NCBI RefSeq assembly: GCF_000430645.1
Contig: NZ_KE387185.1
Location: 841,780 to 905,779, forward strand
Length of the DNA stretch: 64,000 nucleotides
Direction of reading: 5' to 3'
Source of the DNA: Aquimarina latercula DSM 2041
GTDB lineage: Bacteria; Bacteroidota; Bacteroidia; Flavobacteriales; Flavobacteriaceae
Part shown: positions 10,500-19,552 of the stretch, in pieces
Numbering within the stretch: the stretch's first letter is position 1
Layout: every line of letters begins with the position of its first letter
Translations under genes and position numbers: made by a program
Notes under the pieces: model-generated
The model's database searches: none
What the model was told of the DNA's origin: nothing
What the model saw: the letters and a program-made list of their open reading frames with translations, nothing else

Positions 10500-12551
10500 T
10501 TATTCAATTATAAATGTTTTCTTTTCTGGACCAACTCCAGTAATCGTTAATTTTTTCCAAGCAGCTGGTAATATTGGTTTTTTTTGGATAATTCCGTTAT
10601 CTGTAAGATGTAGTCCTCCGAAACCGAAAATAACAGTTTGTAACATTCCTCCCGCTCCAGTTGCAAAATATGGGTTGTTACTTGTAGCAGCTTCTGCTAA
10701 TGCTCCAAAAGGAGGTCTTTTATTTGGTTCATAACTTCGTTTAAAAAGCCTGAAAGCATTTTCTGCATCGCCTAAACGAGCATAAATAACAGCAAATACG
10801 CTTTGAGCCATCGCCGGTCCTTCTTCGGCAAGTTTAGGTTCATAATAAGATAAATCTTTTAAAATTGTTTCTTTGTCAGTAATGATGTCAAGAGGATACG
10901 ATAAAAGATTAACATCTGCTTGTTTTATTCTATCTCCGGAGTATGTGCTGTGTTCCTTGGTGGTTCCGTCTTTAAACTTATGGATGATAATTTTATCTGC
11001 TACCTTATTCCAGGTCTTATTTGGAGTAATGCCAATTTCAATGGCTGCAAGTGAAGCATATTGCAGGCAAGTAATTGCGGATCCATTGGTAAATGCATTG
11101 TCGTCAATATTAGATGCAAATTCATTAGCCCCTACTACGTTTTTAATCGAAAACGAACCATCGATATTTTTGGTGGCACGACTTACCCAGTAATCAGCAA
11201 CTTCTTTTAATAGTGGATAACCTCTTTTCTTTAGCCATTTTTTATCTTTAGTTACTCGATAATAGTTCCAGAAAGCAATTCCAATATCTGCAGTGATATG
11301 ATGTTCAAAGGTTCCTGTTAATGCCCAAGGAGGAGTAGCTTCTTCTCCTGTATCATCACTTTCCCAAGGAAACATTGCTCCTTTATATCCAAAATTAATA
11401 GCCTTTCTTTTTGCTACATCCAATCTATCCGATCTGTAGTTTACTAGAGAGCGAGCAATATCTTGATTTAATACTAATAATGGTGGATACATCCATAATT
11501 CTGTATCCCAAAAAATATGGCCATTATACCCTTGTGAACTTAACCCCATTGGAGCAATACTAAGGTCGGAATCACCTCTGGAAAATGCATATAAATGATA
11601 CAAAGCTAATCGAACATCAAGTTGCGATTGCAAATCTCCTTCAATAATGATATCACCTTGCCATAGATCGTTCCATAATTTTTTGTGTTGAGTTAATAGA
11701 TCTTTTCTAGGAGTTAATAAGTTGAAAATTACAAAGCGTTCACTTTCACTTTGAGGATCAAAAAAATCTTGAGTGGAGCATTGAGCGGCGGTCCAAGCGA
11801 ATTTGTAATTTTCTCCTTTGGATAGTTTTTTTTCAAAAGATAATTGGTTATCGTATTCAGAGATTTTATTATGTGTTAGTTTAGGGCGCTGATTTTCTTT
11901 TCCAGAGTTAATGTCGTGCCATACAAAAGTAGCCGAAGTTCCAACCGTGTGTTTGCCTAATCTACTTTTAGCGACTGTTTGTAGAATTGGCATGGTTGTT
12001 TCTGCGTCTTTTAATATTCTAAAAGTACTTAAAGGGTTTTTATATTCTTTGGGAGTATTAATTTTTCCGATCGCTTTAAAATTAATGTTTTCGGATGATT
12101 TTATTTCAAAATCGATGTAACCTGAATATGGGACATTTCTTAGAGCATATATAGTGTATGATACTTCTGCGATAGAGTTGTAGTTAAATGTGGTAGTGAA
12201 GCTGGCTTCTTTCATATTTAACGTTTGTCTCCAGTTGCTAATATTATCATTATCTAACTTCGTGTTATTGATGTATAGATCAAGATTTCCAAAATTCATT
12301 CCTAATAGAATTCTACTAACTCCAAGAGGTGATTCTTTATCATAGACATTGTTTAGAATTACTTTGTCAGTTGCTAATATATTTGAAGATGGTAAAATAC
12401 CAATTCTTCCATTTGCTGCTACGATACCAGTGTAATTTGAGTTTTCCTTGGTGGTTAATGTCCATCCCTCTTTTTGAGCATTGACAGGGTTAAGAATAAA
12501 AAGAAGTAATAAAATTAAAATAAATGAATTTGATGAAATCTTAAATTGCAT
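10500..12551 (-). CDS. Periplasmic GH65 family alpha-glucoside hydrolase (probable)
   Basis: 683 residues with a cleavable signal peptide ending NPVNAQ. GH65 signatures: GHIFWDTELWMYPP, GAMFPWESDDTGEE, and VVGANEFASNIDDNAFTNG, whose Glu477 is the general acid of the family. Most bacterial GH65 enzymes are cytosolic phosphorylases. Here export, an EEGPAMAQS segment (576-584) where phosphorylases carry a Ser/His phosphate-binding stretch, and a Glu near 620 (ALAEAATSNNP) that could be a base all point to hydrolysis. A secreted Flavobacterium johnsoniae GH65 has been described as an alpha-1,2-glucosidase (kojibiose hydrolase), and this protein resembles it. Substrate linkage is inferred. The gene is convergent with the upstream lacI gene and shares a strand with the second lacI. 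Confidence 0.85.
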   Translation of the reverse strand: MQFKISSNSFILILLLLFILNPVNAQKEGWTLTTKENSNYTGIVAANGRIGILPSSNILATDKVILNNVYDKESPLGVSRILLGMNFGNLDLYINNTKLDNDNISNWRQTLNMKEASFTTTFNYNSIAEVSYTIYALRNVPYSGYIDFEIKSSENINFKAIGKINTPKEYKNPLSTFRILKDAETTMPILQTVAKSRLGKHTVGTSATFVWHDINSGKENQRPKLTHNKISEYDNQLSFEKKLSKGENYKFAWTAAQCSTQDFFDPQSESERFVIFNLLTPRKDLLTQHKKLWNDLWQGDIIIEGDLQSQLDVRLALYHLYAFSRGDSDLSIAPMGLSSQGYNGHIFWDTELWMYPPLLVLNQDIARSLVNYRSDRLDVAKRKAINFGYKGAMFPWESDDTGEEATPPWALTGTFEHHITADIGIAFWNYYRVTKDKKWLKKRGYPLLKEVADYWVSRATKNIDGSFSIKNVVGANEFASNIDDNAFTNGSAITCLQYASLAAIEIGITPNKTWNKVADKIIIHKFKDGTTKEHSTYSGDRIKQADVNLLSYPLDIITDKETILKDLSYYEPKLAEEGPAMAQSVFAVIYARLGDAENAFRLFKRSYEPNKRPPFGALAEAATSNNPYFATGAGGMLQTVIFGFGGLHLTDNGIIQKKPILPAAWKKLTITGVGPEKKTFIIE

Positions 12552-12653
12552 AATGCGGTGATTTTAATAAATTGAGTTATAAGTATTTTATAATAAATGA
12601 TTTACTCAATTTACTAAACAAGATTTAAAAATTAAGATCAGATGTTTAAATAC

Positions 12654-12677
12654 AATAAAACAACCGCTTGTATTATT
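12654..12677. promoter_or_regulatory. LacI-type operator, copy 1 (between lacI and the GH65 gene)
   Basis: A 24-bp imperfect palindrome centred on ACAACCGCTTGT and flanked by AATAA and ATTATT. It matches the perfect palindrome at 13832-13855 at 21 of 24 positions. It lies about 100 bp upstream of the GH65 start and 70 bp downstream of the lacI stop, the right place to repress GH65. The central CG and 24-bp symmetry are typical of LacI-family operators. Confidence 0.75.
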
Positions 12678-12747
12678 ATATTTTTCGAAAAACAGAAGAT
12701 TTGTTTAAAATTCATCAATACTTTTAGAAGTTTACTTTGTTAGTTTT

Positions 12748-13779
12748 TTAAGTGCTTTCTCGTTCTGTTAATTTTGTTTCTAACTTAATTATTGTTTTTT
12801 TATGATCGATGTCATCGGGTTCATTAAGTTGTTTGATTAAGAGTTCTGCCGCCTTTTGCCCCATTTCAAAACTAGGTTGAGATACACAGGTTAAAGTAGG
12901 AACAAATACTTCTCCAGGACCTAGGTCACCAAAACCGATTACTGCAACTTCATCCGGTATTTTTTTTCCAATTTTTAATAATGTCTTCATTGTTAAGAGC
13001 CCATAGTTATCTGTGCAAGCAAAAACAGCATCTGGAGAGATTTTTAGACTACTAAAAAAATCAAGAATTTCTTTGTCTTCAAATTCTCTGTCTAATGAAT
13101 TACAATGTAATACTAATTCATTAGATAAGGGAACATTGTAATTTTTCAATGCAGAAATGTACCCTTTATACCTATCCTGAAATACTTTCTTTTGTTTAAT
13201 ACCTCCGATAAATGCGATTTTTTTGTTCCCTTTTTTGATAAGAAATTCTACAGCTTCGTAAGAAGCTTTTTCATCATTTATCATAACATGATCAGCCCCA
13301 GAGACCTCTTCTCTTATGTTGTCAAATAGTACAATTGGCATTCCTTTGTTAATGAGGTCGTTTAGATGAGCAACGTTCTCTGTTTCATGAGTCGGAGATA
13401 GAATAATTCCATCTACAAGACCTCTTTCAAATGAAATCAAGTTTTCCTTTTCGAATTTATAAGAATTTCTGGAAGAACTAATTAGTATTTTATAATTATG
13501 ATTTCTTGCGTATTGATCAATACCTCTACATACCTCAATAAAGAATGGTTCATCATATCTAGGAATTAGAACCCCTATAATATTAGTTTTTCCTGAGCTA
13601 AGACTTTTAGCAATTTGGTTTGGCATATATCCCATAACCTTTGCCATTTTAAAAACTTTCTCTTGAGTACTTTTCTTTACCCTAGGGTTTTGATCTAATG
13701 CACGAGATACAGTTGCAATAGAAATATTAAGCTTCCTTGCGATATCCTCAAGTTTTATTCTTCTTTTTTTAAAACCCAT
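12748..13779 (-). CDS. LacI-family transcriptional regulator (probable local repressor)
   Basis: 343 residues. The N-terminal DNA-binding domain has the canonical LEDIARKLNISIATVSRALD helix-turn-helix, then the hinge helix (YMPNQIAKSLSSGKTNIIGV) and a sugar-binding-type effector domain, ending LTCVSQPSFEMGQKAAELLIKQL. Near-identical palindromes lie on both sides: 13832-13855 about 52 bp upstream of its own start, and 12654-12677 in front of GH65. The expected result is autoregulation plus control of GH65 and possibly of the divergent GH13 gene. The effector is unknown; an alpha-gluco-oligosaccharide or its breakdown product is the natural guess. Confidence 0.93.
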   Translation of the reverse strand: MGFKKRRIKLEDIARKLNISIATVSRALDQNPRVKKSTQEKVFKMAKVMGYMPNQIAKSLSSGKTNIIGVLIPRYDEPFFIEVCRGIDQYARNHNYKILISSSRNSYKFEKENLISFERGLVDGIILSPTHETENVAHLNDLINKGMPIVLFDNIREEVSGADHVMINDEKASYEAVEFLIKKGNKKIAFIGGIKQKKVFQDRYKGYISALKNYNVPLSNELVLHCNSLDREFEDKEILDFFSSLKISPDAVFACTDNYGLLTMKTLLKIGKKIPDEVAVIGFGDLGPGEVFVPTLTCVSQPSFEMGQKAAELLIKQLNEPDDIDHKKTIIKLETKLTEREST

Positions 13780-14480
13780 TAAAATTAATATTAAAAAATT
13801 ATCAATAAATCTCTAATTTGACTAAAAAAACAATAATACAAACGTTTGTATTATTTTAATAGAAGATTTATTTCTCTTGGGTGTTATTTGTTATGTAAAT
13901 TGTAATAACGTTAAGCTTATAAACAATAGATACGTTTAGATCTATTAAATTATAAGGTTATACTAAACTTTTCCCCCAAAATAAAATGTTCAGACTTTTA
14001 GGTACGAACTGCTTATGCTAATTTATAATAAATAATATTAAGGCGTACGTTTTTTAAGAAATTGAAATGTAGTTTGATAAGATGATTATGAGTCGTTTTC
14101 TTAGGATTGTATAGAAAATTATTAAGTATATGTCTATATAAAATCTATACTTAATCGATAGCTTTCTTTATTTTTTGTTTTTATATAAACCCTTTCTTTT
14201 TTGTATAAAACACTGATAAATAAGCTTTTAAAATGATAAAAACCTTGATTTTAATTCATTGTATAGGTAATGTAAAGATTTGGATGATTGAAATTCTATA
14301 CGAATAATGTTGTAGTTTTGGTAATCAAATGGTTTAATAAATATGAATATCGATATTTTTTAACTGTTTTTTTATTGAATCTATTAATACGTTGTTTTTT
14401 TGACGAATTTTAAATGTAGAAATATCTAAATTCTTTAGTAAGTAAGAGTAAAGATTGTTTAAAAATTAAAAAAATGTTAA
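13780..14480. other. AT-rich divergent intergenic region between lacI and the GH13 gene
   Basis: About 700 bp without a supportable gene. It contains the perfect operator palindrome close to the lacI side. Immediately before the GH13 gene, an ATG at 14474 opens an 8-codon out-of-frame mini-ORF (stop inside the GH13 gene) that overlaps the GTG start and might influence its translation. Nothing else could be identified. Confidence 0.45.
13832..13855. promoter_or_regulatory. LacI-type operator, copy 2 (perfect 24-bp palindrome)
   Basis: A perfect 24-bp palindrome with core ACAAACGTTTGT, flanked by AATAAT and ATTATT arms. It lies 52 bp upstream of the minus-strand lacI gene and about 625 bp upstream of GH13. 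Its symmetry and central CG are the hallmark of LacI-family operators, and a near copy occurs at 12654-12677. Autoregulation of the 12748-13779 repressor is the simplest reading. Confidence 0.82.
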
Positions 14481-16157
14481 GTGAAGCTTACTTGGTTTAG
14501 AAAAGGAACGATTTATCAAATATACCCTCGAAGTTTTAATGATAGTGATAATGATGGTGTCGGCGATCTTAAAGGTATAATAGAAAAGTTAGATTATATA
14601 AAGAGTTTGTATGTTGATATTATTTGGTTGAGTCCAATTTTTAGTTCTCCAAATGATGATAATGGATATGATATTAGTGACTATTGCTCGATTATGCCTG
14701 AGTTTGGTACTATGGAGGATTTCGATGAATTGTTGAAAGAAACACATAAAAGAGGGATGAGATTAATATTGGATCTCGTAGCAAATCATTGCTCAGATGA
14801 GCATAACTGGTTCGAAGAAGCTAAGAAATCAAAGAATAGTCCTTACAGGGATTATTTTCATTGGAGAAAACCAGGGCCAGATGGGGGAGTTCCTAATAAT
14901 TGGAAATCATTTTTTGGAGGAAGTGCTTGGGAGTTAGATGAAGCCTCTGGGGAATACTACCTACATTTATTTACAAAAAAACAACCAGATCTTAATTGGG
15001 AAAACCCTAAGGTTAGAGAAGAGATTTATAATGCAATGAGGTTTTGGTTGGATAAAGGAGTAGATGGATTTAGGATGGATGTAATTCCTCTAATCTCAAA
15101 ACCACTAGGGTATCCAGATGCACCTGATTTTGGGTTTAGAAAAATTATTGAAGAAGTGTATGCTAATGGCCCTACAGTTCATAAATATTTAAAAGAAATG
15201 AATGAAGAGGTTATTAGTAAATATGATGCATTTTCGTTAGCGGAAGGAGTTGGTATAGATGATAGTAAAGCTGGACTTTATGTCAATGAGGATAGAAATG
15301 AATTAGATATGTTGTATCATTTTGATATTTTAGAATGTACCATAGTCAATGGGAAATTTGAAGAAGTTTCTCCTTTTAATTTAATTCAGATGAAGGAGAT
15401 TTTTAAAAAATGGAGAGATGCAGTACATCGAACGGGATGGATTGCAAATGCGATGGGGAATCATGACTTTGCTAGAATGGTATCTAGGTTCGGAGATGAT
15501 AATAAATATCATTCAGAGTCTGCAAAAATGTTGATAACAATGCTGTCTACACAAAATGGAACCTTAAATATTTATCAAGGAGATGAGATTGGTATGACCA
15601 ATATATCCTTAAATAATATTGATCAAGTAAGAGATGTGCAGTCTTTAAATTTTTATAGTGAGAATCAATTGACAAAAAGGTACTCAGAAGATCTAGCCCT
15701 ACAAATGATTAACAAAGAGGGACGAGATAATGCTAGAACTCCAATACAATGGAATGATGAGATAAATGGAGGGTTTTCTTTAAATGAACCTTGGCTTAAG
15801 TCAAACCCTAATTATAAAAATATAAATGTTAAAAATCAAAATCATGATTCTACTTCTATACTAAATTTTTACAGGAATTTATTAAAAACAAGAAGGGAAC
15901 ATGATGTGTTTGTATTTGGTGATTTTGAAGAAATAGAGTTTGATAATCCTAATTTGTATATCTATAAAAAAACATTGGGAGAAGATAAAATAATGGTATT
16001 ACTAAATTTTAGTAGCTCTGAAGAATCTTATTTTTATGGAAATGGGAGCAGTATTGCGAATGGATCTAAGGTTCTTATTAATAATTATGATGACCTATTA
16101 TTAGATGATAAAAGTATTGTTTTAAAGCCGTATCAAGGGGTGATATTGGATTTATGA
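14481..16157 (+). CDS. Cytoplasmic GH13 alpha-glucosidase / oligo-1,6-glucosidase-like enzyme
   Basis: 558 residues without a signal peptide. The four GH13 regions are intact: LDLVANHCS (I), GFRMDVIP with nucleophile Asp200 (II), SLAEGVG with acid/base Glu255 (III), and AMGNHD with Asp329 (IV). The N-terminus (TIYQIYPRSFNDSDNDGVGDLKGI) and length fit the oligo-1,6-glucosidase/trehalose hydrolase/sucrose isomerase group, which acts on short alpha-glucosides. The start is GTG because TAA lies directly upstream in frame (14478-14480). It probably cleaves alpha-linked di- and trisaccharides after uptake, completing the work of the periplasmic GH65. Exact linkage preference cannot be read from these motifs. 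Confidence 0.9.
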   Translation: MKLTWFRKGTIYQIYPRSFNDSDNDGVGDLKGIIEKLDYIKSLYVDIIWLSPIFSSPNDDNGYDISDYCSIMPEFGTMEDFDELLKETHKRGMRLILDLVANHCSDEHNWFEEAKKSKNSPYRDYFHWRKPGPDGGVPNNWKSFFGGSAWELDEASGEYYLHLFTKKQPDLNWENPKVREEIYNAMRFWLDKGVDGFRMDVIPLISKPLGYPDAPDFGFRKIIEEVYANGPTVHKYLKEMNEEVISKYDAFSLAEGVGIDDSKAGLYVNEDRNELDMLYHFDILECTIVNGKFEEVSPFNLIQMKEIFKKWRDAVHRTGWIANAMGNHDFARMVSRFGDDNKYHSESAKMLITMLSTQNGTLNIYQGDEIGMTNISLNNIDQVRDVQSLNFYSENQLTKRYSEDLALQMINKEGRDNARTPIQWNDEINGGFSLNEPWLKSNPNYKNINVKNQNHDSTSILNFYRNLLKTRREHDVFVFGDFEEIEFDNPNLYIYKKTLGEDKIMVLLNFSSSEESYFYGNGSSIANGSKVLINNYDDLLLDDKSIVLKPYQGVILDL

Positions 16158-16220
16158 TGAAATAAACATATAGCAAATATGAATCGAGTAGAAAGTGAAA
16201 TTAGTTTTTGTTTGTTAGCG

Positions 16221-16377
16221 AAGGAGTTTTTCTGATAGAAATTCCTTTATAAGAGGTAACATAGGGGCATCTTAAAATTATAACTTTTGTTTTCAAATAT
16301 TTATTTGTGGTTATAATTCTGTCAATTGTTCTAGTATGACTGGGATGCCCCTGTTACTTAATCTTTCAAGAAAGATT
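16221..16377 (+). promoter_or_regulatory. Structured leader region upstream of susC
   Basis: Several nested inverted repeats fold this 157-nt stretch. A first hairpin pairs AAGGA (16221-16225) with TCCTT (16243-16247). The main closing stem pairs 16256-16271 (GTAACA, TA bulge, GGGGCATC) with 16344-16357 (GATGCCCC, TGTTAC). Inside it, AATTATAAC (16276-16284) pairs with GTTATAATT (16310-16318), and GTCA (16321-16324) with TGAC (16337-16340), giving a multi-branch junction. A separate perfect hairpin, AATCTTTC-AA-GAAAGATT, spans 16360-16377. It ends 68 bp before the susC start. A cis-acting RNA or attenuator is likely; a short transposon-like palindrome or a terminator for the GH13 gene are alternatives. 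Confidence 0.55.
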
Positions 16378-16445
16378 CAGATTTTTAACGATAAAAGTAA
16401 TAATAATTAACAACTAAATATTTAAATTTAATCAAACTCTAAATT

Positions 16446-19400
16446 ATGAAAAGTATGATACTTAAAAAACTCATGTTTCTTTTAGTATTTATCTCGGGGA
16501 ATATGATGTTTGCACAGATCACAGTTACAGGGGTGACTTCGGATGCAAACGGACCCATACCTGGGGTAAATGTCCTCGTAAGAGGTACTACCAATGGAGC
16601 GATTTCTGATTTCGATGGAAACTTTACTTTAAACAATGTGGCAGAAGATGCTACCTTGATTTTTAGTTATGTTGGATTCCAAACGAAAGCGGTATCAGTT
16701 AATGGGAAAACTGTTATCAACGTTACCTTAGCAGAAGATGCTGCCGAATTGGAAGCAGTTGTGGTAATTGGATATGGTACTCAGTCTATCAAAGATGCTA
16801 CTGGGGCAGTTGCAGTTATTAGCTCTAAGGACTTTAATCAAGGGGCTATTGCTTCTCCAGAGCAGCTTATTCAGGGTAAGACAGCAGGAGTTCAAATTAC
16901 GCAAGCAAGTGGTGAACCAGGGGCAGGAGTGTCCCTTAGAATTAGAGGTACTACTTCCGTTCGGTCGAATAATAATCCTTTATTTGTAGTAGATGGAGTT
17001 CCTTTGGCAGGAGATGATACAGCGGCAGGTGGGAGTGATTTAGGTATAGGAACTAGTTCCGCTAGAAATCCTCTTAATTTCTTAAATCCTAACGATATTG
17101 AAAGCGTAAGTATATTAAAAGACGCATCTGCAACTGCAATTTATGGATCAAGAGGAGCAAATGGTGTTGTTATTATTACAACAAAGGCAGGAAGAGGCGC
17201 GAAAGGAGGGCTGTGGGAGTTTTCGAGTACTTTAAGTGTTGCTAAAACAAGAAAAAAACTTGATTTATTAAACAGAGATCAATTTTTAAATGCAAGTGCG
17301 GATTTTGGAAATAACCCAAGTGATTTAGACTTTGGGGCAGATACAGATTGGCAAGATGAAATTTTAAGACAAGCAGAATCTACTATAAATAGTTTGTCAT
17401 ATTCTAATAATTACAAAAATGGAAATGTTCGTGCATCCTTTGGATATGGAAACCAGGTAGGGATTGTTAAAAAAAGTTCATTAGAAAGAATCACCGGGAG
17501 AATTAACGCTACACATAGATTTTTTAATGAAAAGCTAAAATTAAATCTTCAAGGTACTCTATCAAGAGTTAATGATGAGGCACCTCCAATTAGTAATAAT
17601 GCAGGATTCCAAGGAGACTTATTGGGTGCAGCTTATAGTGCTAATCCAACTTGGCCTGCTACTCCTAATTTTGACATAGGTGGAACAACAATTAATCCAC
17701 TTAATTTATTAACAAATACTCAGAATGAGACGAATACAAATCGTTATTTGGTTAATTTTTCTGCTGAATATGAGATTATCCAGGGATTAAAAGCCAAAAT
17801 AAATCTTGGATACGATAATTCGGAATCAACCGCCATCGGAGTAATATCTCGAGATGTTAGAAATATTACTAATGGAGGAACTTCAGGTAATGGTAGAGCA
17901 ACTGTTGATGATATAGAAGTAGAGAATAGATTAATGGAGGCTACCTTAACATATAATACCGAAATAGGTAATTCTACTTTAGAATTGTTAGGAGGTTATT
18001 CATATCAAGATTTTGGAAGAAAAGGAAGAAATGTGCAAGGATTTGGTTTTTCAAGTACAGATTTAGACCAGATTGGAGAACAACTAGAAGCCGCTGCAAA
18101 TGCAATTGAAGGTAATATTGAAGGGTCGTTTCAACAATATGCGGTAGCTCCTAATGATGCTTTTATTAATAGGCTTTTTCCTGATATTGTAACTGAAGAT
18201 ATTACAAATATTCCTAATATTGCTCCTACCACAGTTATTGGTGACACTTTTGATTTTACTGATGAATTGCAATCCTATTTTATTAGAGGGACATATACAA
18301 TTGCTGATAAATATATTTTAACAGCAACAGCAAGAGCGGATGGATCTTCTCGATTTGGTCCGGACAACAAGTTTCGTGGAATATTTCCATCAGGTGCATT
18401 TGCTTGGAAATTGGATAAGGAAGATTTTATAGGGGATGCTTTTTCTACACTTAAGTTACGATTAGGATTTGGTGTTACAGGAAATCAAGATGGCTTAGGT
18501 TTTGGTAATTTTACATTCAGACAAAGATTTGGTGGATTAGGGATTCAACAAAATGGTGATGTAAATAGAACCGGTGCTGGTTTTGTGTCATTTGCAAATA
18601 CCAAATTGAAATGGGAGACAACTACACAAACTAATGTAGGGATAGATTTTGGGTTTTTTGGTGATAGATTAACTGGAACTGTTGATTTATATTATAAAGA
18701 TACAGAGGATCTTTTATTACAGGCTGAAACTGCTCAACCAAGTCCAACACCATTTACTTTTACTAATGTTAATGGTAATGTGATTAATCAGGGAATTGAA
18801 TTTTCTATTAACTATGCAATAATTGAACAGGAAGACGTTAGTTGGGATTTTGGATTTAATATTGCGTATAATAAGAATGAACTTCAAAATTTTACAGGAA
18901 CAATTCCTACAGGAGCATTAAATGGTCAGGGGTTAACAGGAGTTAATGTACAGCGTCTTGAAACAGGTCGTCCTTTAGCTTCATATTATTTAAGATTATT
19001 CGAAGGGTTTGATGAAAATGGACAGGGGGTATATACCAATGGGGTAGATTTTAGAGATTTTGTCGATAAGAGTGCCTTACCAGAATATAATGTTGGTATA
19101 AGCACTTCTTTTAGATATAAAAACTTTGATGCATCAGTGTTTTTTGCAGGACAGTTTGGTCATTACATCTACAATGCTACAAGAAATGCGTTTTTTACAG
19201 CTGGTTCTATTGGAGCAGGGCGTAATGTGACTACAGATGTTATTGGTAATGGAGAGGATAGATCAAATGCTCCAGAACCTTCCACACAGTTCTTAGAAAA
19301 AGGAGATTTCCTAAGATTGCAGAATGCTAGTCTAGGATATAATTGGCCATTATCGGGTGAAGGACTTTTCAAAAGCTTACGTTTATTTGTTACTGGACAA

Positions 19401-19547
19401 AATTTATTTGTAATAACAGATTATAGTGGCTTGGATCCTGAAGTTAATGTGGCAGCAGGAGCAAATGGAATTCCTTCTTTGGGAATTGATTATACATCAT
19501 TCCCAAGACCCCGCGTATATAATTTTGGTTTTAATGTAACGTTTTAA
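16446..19547 (+). CDS. susC: SusC/RagA-family TonB-linked outer-membrane oligosaccharide transporter
   Basis: 1033 residues: signal peptide ending MMFAQ, an N-terminal carboxypeptidase-D-like domain (about 25-100, with GPIPGVNVLVRGT and the DFDGNFTL motif), a TonB-box-like VVVIGYGTQ (about 106-114), a plug domain (LRIRGTTS, DASATAIYGSRGANGVVIITT) and a 22-strand barrel ending in an aromatic C-terminus (FGFNVTF). It imports oligosaccharides across the outer membrane using TonB energy, with SusD as the lid. susD follows 5 bp downstream. A structured leader lies upstream. The substrate is inferred to be a gluco-oligosaccharide from the neighbouring GH3, GH65 and GH13 enzymes. Confidence 0.95.
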   Translation: MKSMILKKLMFLLVFISGNMMFAQITVTGVTSDANGPIPGVNVLVRGTTNGAISDFDGNFTLNNVAEDATLIFSYVGFQTKAVSVNGKTVINVTLAEDAAELEAVVVIGYGTQSIKDATGAVAVISSKDFNQGAIASPEQLIQGKTAGVQITQASGEPGAGVSLRIRGTTSVRSNNNPLFVVDGVPLAGDDTAAGGSDLGIGTSSARNPLNFLNPNDIESVSILKDASATAIYGSRGANGVVIITTKAGRGAKGGLWEFSSTLSVAKTRKKLDLLNRDQFLNASADFGNNPSDLDFGADTDWQDEILRQAESTINSLSYSNNYKNGNVRASFGYGNQVGIVKKSSLERITGRINATHRFFNEKLKLNLQGTLSRVNDEAPPISNNAGFQGDLLGAAYSANPTWPATPNFDIGGTTINPLNLLTNTQNETNTNRYLVNFSAEYEIIQGLKAKINLGYDNSESTAIGVISRDVRNITNGGTSGNGRATVDDIEVENRLMEATLTYNTEIGNSTLELLGGYSYQDFGRKGRNVQGFGFSSTDLDQIGEQLEAAANAIEGNIEGSFQQYAVAPNDAFINRLFPDIVTEDITNIPNIAPTTVIGDTFDFTDELQSYFIRGTYTIADKYILTATARADGSSRFGPDNKFRGIFPSGAFAWKLDKEDFIGDAFSTLKLRLGFGVTGNQDGLGFGNFTFRQRFGGLGIQQNGDVNRTGAGFVSFANTKLKWETTTQTNVGIDFGFFGDRLTGTVDLYYKDTEDLLLQAETAQPSPTPFTFTNVNGNVINQGIEFSINYAIIEQEDVSWDFGFNIAYNKNELQNFTGTIPTGALNGQGLTGVNVQRLETGRPLASYYLRLFEGFDENGQGVYTNGVDFRDFVDKSALPEYNVGISTSFRYKNFDASVFFAGQFGHYIYNATRNAFFTAGSIGAGRNVTTDVIGNGEDRSNAPEPSTQFLEKGDFLRLQNASLGYNWPLSGEGLFKSLRLFVTGQNLFVITDYSGLDPEVNVAAGANGIPSLGIDYTSFPRPRVYNFGFNVTF

Positions 19548-19552
19548 AAAAA

